Shown: positions 61,840-64,000 of the stretch, piece by piece
Numbering within the stretch: the first letter of the stretch is position 1
How the letters are laid out: each line of letters opens with the position of its first letter
Translations under genes and position numbers: made by a program
Notes under the pieces: generated by a model
Told to the model about the DNA's origin: nothing
Database searches by the model: none
What the model saw: the letters and a program-made list of their open reading frames with translations, nothing else
Source: Bullera alba
Taxonomy: Eukaryota; Basidiomycota; Tremellomycetes; Tremellales; Bulleraceae
Assembly: GCA_001600095.1 (NCBI GenBank)
Contig: BCIX01000001.1
Span: 5,357,198-5,421,197 of the forward strand
Reading direction: 5' to 3'
DNA: 64,000 nt

Positions 61840-62706
61840 CTATACAGGGGCATCATCGAAGTTGACAGCCATGAAGATCATCAGGCCGAAGAAGGCGAAT
61901 ACGCCACCTATCGACCCGAGAACGATATACAACGGCTCGCGGGCCTCTACCGTCGATTATATCAGCTCTGACCATGACCATGAACACACTGGTTCGAGCT
62001 GGAGTGAGACTCTACTCACTCTTGTTCTTCTGCGCTTTATCCCACTTTGCCCTTTCTGCCGCATCTCCCGGTCCATCCTTCACCCTAACCTGCAATCTCG
62101 ATGGAGCAGAGTCGCCGAATCGCTCCCACGCGTCATCCATCACAATAGCCCACTTCCTAGGATCTAACTCTGCAAACCCCCCTGCGGGCTCGGTGTCCAG
62201 TATCGATCCGTCTATTGGGGCGAGGAACTCTATACGCTGAGGGAGGTAGTTTGCCAAAACTGGGAATCCACGTTGCACTATTTTGACTGTTTCCTACGCA
62301 AAGATCGTCAGTATCAGTATCGCAGATCAGTTCACCAAGTGAGACTCCTTGCAATGTAGCTGCTGTGTCCTTCCTGTAGGAGCAGGCCACTCACCAGTCT
62401 ATCCGGGGCCAACATACCCATTGCACTCTGCGTCGTACCGGGAATTGGATACCTCGGTGTAAAGGTGTATATCACATTTGTCCTCTTTCCAGATGTGCTC
62501 GCCGTCGCATCTGTCATTGCCGCCGTTGCCAGTTCACTTGACGTGTACCCCGCTGGGGGATACTGACTGTCGCCACCAGAGTTTGCATTGCTTGTCGTCG
62601 CATTTGACTGACCGGCGCTCGAGAAGAAGTGCTCCACGTCGTCAAATCCGCTATCGTCTCGGCCACCGTCTCCCTGTGGTATCTGCTCGTATTTTGGTGG
62701 TGCCAT
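61840..62706 (-). CDS. Tail-anchored protein of unknown function
   Basis: Three exons give about 230 residues. It starts MAPPKYEQIPQGDGGRDDSG. A disordered N-terminus is followed by a folded part: RTNVIYTFTPRYPIPGTTQS, AMGMLAPDRL, then, after an intron at about 62296-62390, ETVKIVQRGFPVLANYLPQR and KWAIVMDDAWERFGDSAPS. The last exon, entered by an AG at about 61945, encodes KAREPLYIVLGSIGGVFAFF and GLMIFMAVNFDDAPV, one membrane helix right at the C-terminus. That places it in the ER, mitochondrial outer or peroxisomal membrane with the bulk in the cytosol. I do not recognise a family. The start is the only in-frame ATG before an upstream stop. Confidence 0.75.
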
Positions 62707-62895
62707 CGAATGCGTAGGAGACTTGTGTGCCAGGTGTTTGTAACAAAGGTAGGATGCATCTGCTATACTGAGCTCTACACTGCAGATAGTATTGAGGTGC
62801 AGCCAAGCCTGTCGGAGTGCTGGCAACACAGAGACGCCAGCACGATACCGTAGCGGACATGTCCGATCGGCATGACATCATCGCGTCGTGAACTC

Positions 62896-64000
62896 CTACG
62901 CTCTCACTTCAATCCTCTTTCTCTTGGCCTTTGAAGCCTTCCTCTCAGCCATCTTGTCCCTCACTGCGTCTTCATCCCATAGGCCAGCGACCTTCTCACC
63001 CTCGTACCTGCCCTTGAGGTACTTGAGCGCGGCCAGGTTGTATCCCATGACCTCTCTATCCCGTGCTAGAGCACCACGGACGTGAGATCGCAGCGCGAGG
63101 AGCGTAGGCCGGAGTGTACGGTTGGCGATTAGCTGAGACGAGTGTGTGCGCAGCAAGAACGACAGTAGTCGCGAGATGATGGTGATATCTCGGTTCTGAT
63201 AAGCTGTCAGTGGCCATCCCCTAAGTGTTGAAGGTTCCTGCAGCTTTTACTCACCGTTCTAGCCCAGATGTCGAGGTACTCCAAGAGACTGACGACCATC
63301 CTGAATGGCAGGACCAATAGAGCGTCCTCCATACCAGCCGCAGGGACACTCCTGATTGTCTTCCAGACGTACTCTTCTCCACTGATATCTCCTCTGGCCT
63401 TCAACTCCGCGCTCCTCTCTGGCTTTGGCAAAGCCTCACCCTTCTCTGGACCAAGCTTGTCATACTCTTCCTGCCACGTGTTGATGTTTTCTCTCTCGGC
63501 GTCCGCCAGCTCGATCGCCTCCATGATCTTCTCTCCTGCCATGAGTGTATCGGCAGTCTGCTTCTGAACTGCTTCTGCCTCGACAGCAGTGTCTCCATCC
63601 AGATCATCACCCTCGCCCCCAGATGCCCTGGGTTCGTTGTTCACCTCGGCAGTATATGCCGCTTCCAGCTCCCTCTCCCGCTCCTCCTCCAAGAACAATG
63701 GCTCGTCGGTCTTCTCCCACACTCGAATCGACTTGTCGTGCGAGCCAGTGACGACATACTCGCCACGATTGGAAACTGCTAAAGCCCAAATCTCTCCGTG
63801 ATGCCCTTCGAGCTTTTGGATCAGTTCGAACTGCTGAGTGTCAGCTCGTATGTCCCATGACTTATGCCATTAGAAACCTAACTCGCCTTGTCACCGTCCC
63901 AGTACTTGAGGAATCGATCCTTTCCGACCGTCCAGAAGTGATGACTGTCCTTCTCAAATGCGATCTGCATTATCGAATCGTCGTGGGCGAATATGGATTT
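62896..64000 (-). CDS. UTP12: U3 snoRNP WD-repeat protein UTP12/DIP2 (WDR3), 5' part cut
   Basis: A component of the UTP-B part of the small-subunit processome that makes 18S rRNA. At the right edge WD repeats are seen: FAHDDSIMQIAFEKDSHHFW, GKDRFLKYWDGDK and, after an intron near 63845-63885, FELIQKLEGHHGEIWALAVS and GSHDKSIRVWEKTDEP. An acidic linker (FLEEERERELEAAY) follows. The Utp12 C-terminal domain has SAELKARGDISGEEYVWKTI, LPFRMVVSLLEYLDIWART and, after an intron near 63140-63245, LLSFLLRTHSSQLIANRTLR, then GYNLAALKYLKGRYEGEKVA. It ends KRIEVRA. The N-terminal propellers lie beyond the window. Confidence 0.93.

Overview
This window looks like a nuclear chromosome segment of a basidiomycete yeast, most likely a tremellomycete near Cryptococcus, Kwoniella or Tremella. 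Genes lie tightly packed on both strands. Nearly every gene is cut by many introns of about 40-60 bp, with GTGAGT-type donors, CTGAC/CTAAC branch sites close to the acceptor, and CAG/TAG acceptors. Familiar fungal families are present: a Mad/Bub checkpoint protein, PEX5, CHO2, Hsp9/12, condensin SMC2, Arp3 and UTP12. No rRNA, tRNA, transposon or CRISPR-like array was recognised. All gene models were spliced by eye.

Left third (1-26.6 kb): the 5' part of a BUB1/MAD3 checkpoint gene (-) runs off the left edge. Two tandem family-28 glycosyltransferase genes (+) follow, each with a C-terminal Gly-rich module that resembles the end of VPS13. Then come PEX5 (-), a mitochondrial rhomboid protease (+), a cytosolic-type alpha-amylase (-), a CUL4-type cullin (-), the phospholipid methyltransferase CHO2 (+) and a small Hsp9/Hsp12 stress protein (-).

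Middle (26.6-39.9 kb): this is a gene-poorer, lineage-specific-looking stretch. It holds a small hydrophilic protein, an unknown ~200-residue protein, and a ~1.1-kb tandem segmental duplication (about 29.4-31.3 kb) carrying tiny paralogous genes with a shared core promoter. After it come a DUF7137-like membrane protein (+), a methionine sulfoxide reductase A (-), an unknown gene whose 5' end overlaps or joins a GNAT acetyltransferase (both -), and an intronless acidic disordered protein (-). Intergenic DNA here is rich in short tandem duplications with a 10-bp period, plus a 13-bp minisatellite.

Right part (39.9-64 kb): a BRAP2/ETP1-type RING ubiquitin ligase (+), a large Lys-rich unknown protein (+), condensin SMC2 (-), a single-pass membrane protein (-), a proline-rich protein with a ~100-residue internal tandem repeat (-), ARP3 (-), an FAD monooxygenase (+), a small tail-anchored protein (-), and the 3' part of the U3 snoRNP WD-repeat gene UTP12/DIP2 (-) at the right edge.

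Most genes are unrelated housekeeping functions and form no obvious pathway. The two places where neighbouring genes clearly share history are the glycosyltransferase pair (1.9-10.3 kb) and the small-gene duplication (29.4-31.3 kb).
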